Both the position numbers and the translations under genes were made by a program. A stretch of DNA of 25,400 nucleotides from Bacteroidales bacterium UBA3290 (lineage in GTDB: Bacteria > Bacteroidota > Bacteroidia > Bacteroidales > UBA932): NCBI GenBank assembly GCA_002361615.1, contig DETK01000001.1:1-25400 (forward strand), in the 5' to 3' direction. This document shows, in pieces, positions 24,940 to 25,400 of this stretch. Within the stretch, counting starts at the first letter, position 1; every line of letters starts with the position of its first letter. The notes under the pieces were generated by a model, which did not search any database, was not told where the DNA came from, and worked only from the letters and a program-made list of their open reading frames with translations.

Positions 24940-25272
24940 ATGAGAAAGCATAGGAATCCCCTGCTGCACAGCGACGGCGACATCGACCCGATGTCGACCG
25001 TAGCCAATCTCTTCGACGCGGCGATGGTCTTCGCCGTCGCCCTCATGGTGGCACTTGTCGCCCGCTTCAACATGTCGGAAATCTTCACCAAAGAAGACTT
25101 CACGATGGTCAAGAACCCCGGCAAAGCCGATATGGAAATCATCACCCGCGAAGCCGGCGTCATCAAACGCTACACCCCCTCCGAAGACCAGCAGACAACC
25201 GGCACCCGCGGCCGCCGCGTCGGCACCGCCTACGAACTCGAAAACGGCGAGATCATCTACGTCCCGGAATAA
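24940..25272 (+). CDS. DUF2149 protein (HmuV-like), ExbD-like partner candidate
   Basis: A 110-residue protein with an N-terminal cytoplasmic stretch RKHRNPLLHSDGDIDPMSTVANLFD, one membrane segment (AAMVFAVALMVALVARF, about 27-44) and a C-terminal periplasmic domain ending GTAYELENGEIIYVPE. The DxDPMSxVANLFD motif is typical of DUF2149. The single-span, periplasmic-tail design and the position straight after an ExbB-like gene resemble ExbD/TolR, which suggests it couples proton flow to the chelatase or to receptor cycling. It is the last gene in the cluster seen here. Confidence 0.85.
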   Translation: MRKHRNPLLHSDGDIDPMSTVANLFDAAMVFAVALMVALVARFNMSEIFTKEDFTMVKNPGKADMEIITREAGVIKRYTPSEDQQTTGTRGRRVGTAYELENGEIIYVPE

Positions 25273-25333
25273 CCCCACCCCAACAGCCCATAGCCGCCCC
25301 GACTGTCCTAACTAAAGCAGCGACAGCCAGCCT

Positions 25334-25400
25334 AACCAACCAGAACTGGACCAGCCCAGGTCGGACCAGCCCAGGCCGGACCAGCCAGAACCGGGCCAGC
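25334..25400. repeat. Degenerate 15-bp tandem repeat running off the window
   Basis: GGACCAGCCCAGGTC (25348-25362), GGACCAGCCCAGGCC (25363-25377) and GGACCAGCCAGAACC (25378-25392) follow head to tail, preceded by a weaker unit from 25334 and followed by the partial GGGCCAGC at the edge. The frame is not tied to any gene. The rest of 25273-25333 shows nothing recognisable. Confidence 0.75.

Overview
The window reads as chromosome from a GC-rich member of the Bacteroidales. Several genes follow promoters of the Bacteroidetes type (a TAnnTTTG -7 element, at 6366, 8264, 13815 and 17453). The envelope genes are typical of that phylum: a TonB-dependent receptor, SPII lipoproteins, a CotH-family lipoprotein and an HmuSTUV-like set. 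Genus cannot be fixed from the sequence.

Region 1 (1 to about 7960) is an accessory island of visibly lower GC and mixed origin. On the minus strand lies a 5'-truncated type IIG restriction-modification specificity segment (1-254), directly downstream of an Mpi-family serine DNA invertase (265-870). On the plus strand, a GmrSD-like DUF262/DUF1524 nuclease (993-2810) is followed after 2 nt by a helicase IV (HelD)-like UvrD-family helicase (2813-5686) and a small unknown gene (5705-6121). Next comes an AAA15/21-type ATPase (6399-7499) whose overlapping partner gene is an internally deleted pseudogene (7496-7751). This ATPase module lies between two ~168-bp direct repeats (6142-6309 and 7790-7958). 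A palindrome-rich element bounded by a perfect 23-bp inverted repeat (8002-8173) separates the island from what follows.

Region 2 (8314-13793) is a compact corrinoid assembly block: a secreted nucleoside hydrolase-like protein, PduO-type cobalamin adenosyltransferase, cobyric acid synthase CobQ, threonine-phosphate decarboxylase CobD and adenosylcobinamide-phosphate synthase CbiB. The last four genes are chained by ATGA stop/start overlaps. The cobD frame carries an unusual Arg-rich insertion encoded by a DNA hairpin.

Region 3 (13794-25272) starts with a cobalamin riboswitch with an exact B12 box. It leads a BtuB-like TonB-dependent receptor and a CbiK-like lipoprotein. After a hairpin and a fresh promoter come a CotH lipoprotein, a second exported CbiK, a membrane-anchored CobN/HmuS-like large chelatase, a polytopic membrane protein, a MotA/TolQ/ExbB channel protein and a DUF2149 protein. 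The last four match the order of HmuSTUV of the Bacteroides heme system, but here they sit in a B12 setting with two cobaltochelatases predicted to act outside the cytoplasm. I consider this the most interesting system in the window: a candidate energised periplasmic cobalt-tetrapyrrole (de)chelation and uptake pathway. The window ends in a degenerate 15-bp tandem repeat.
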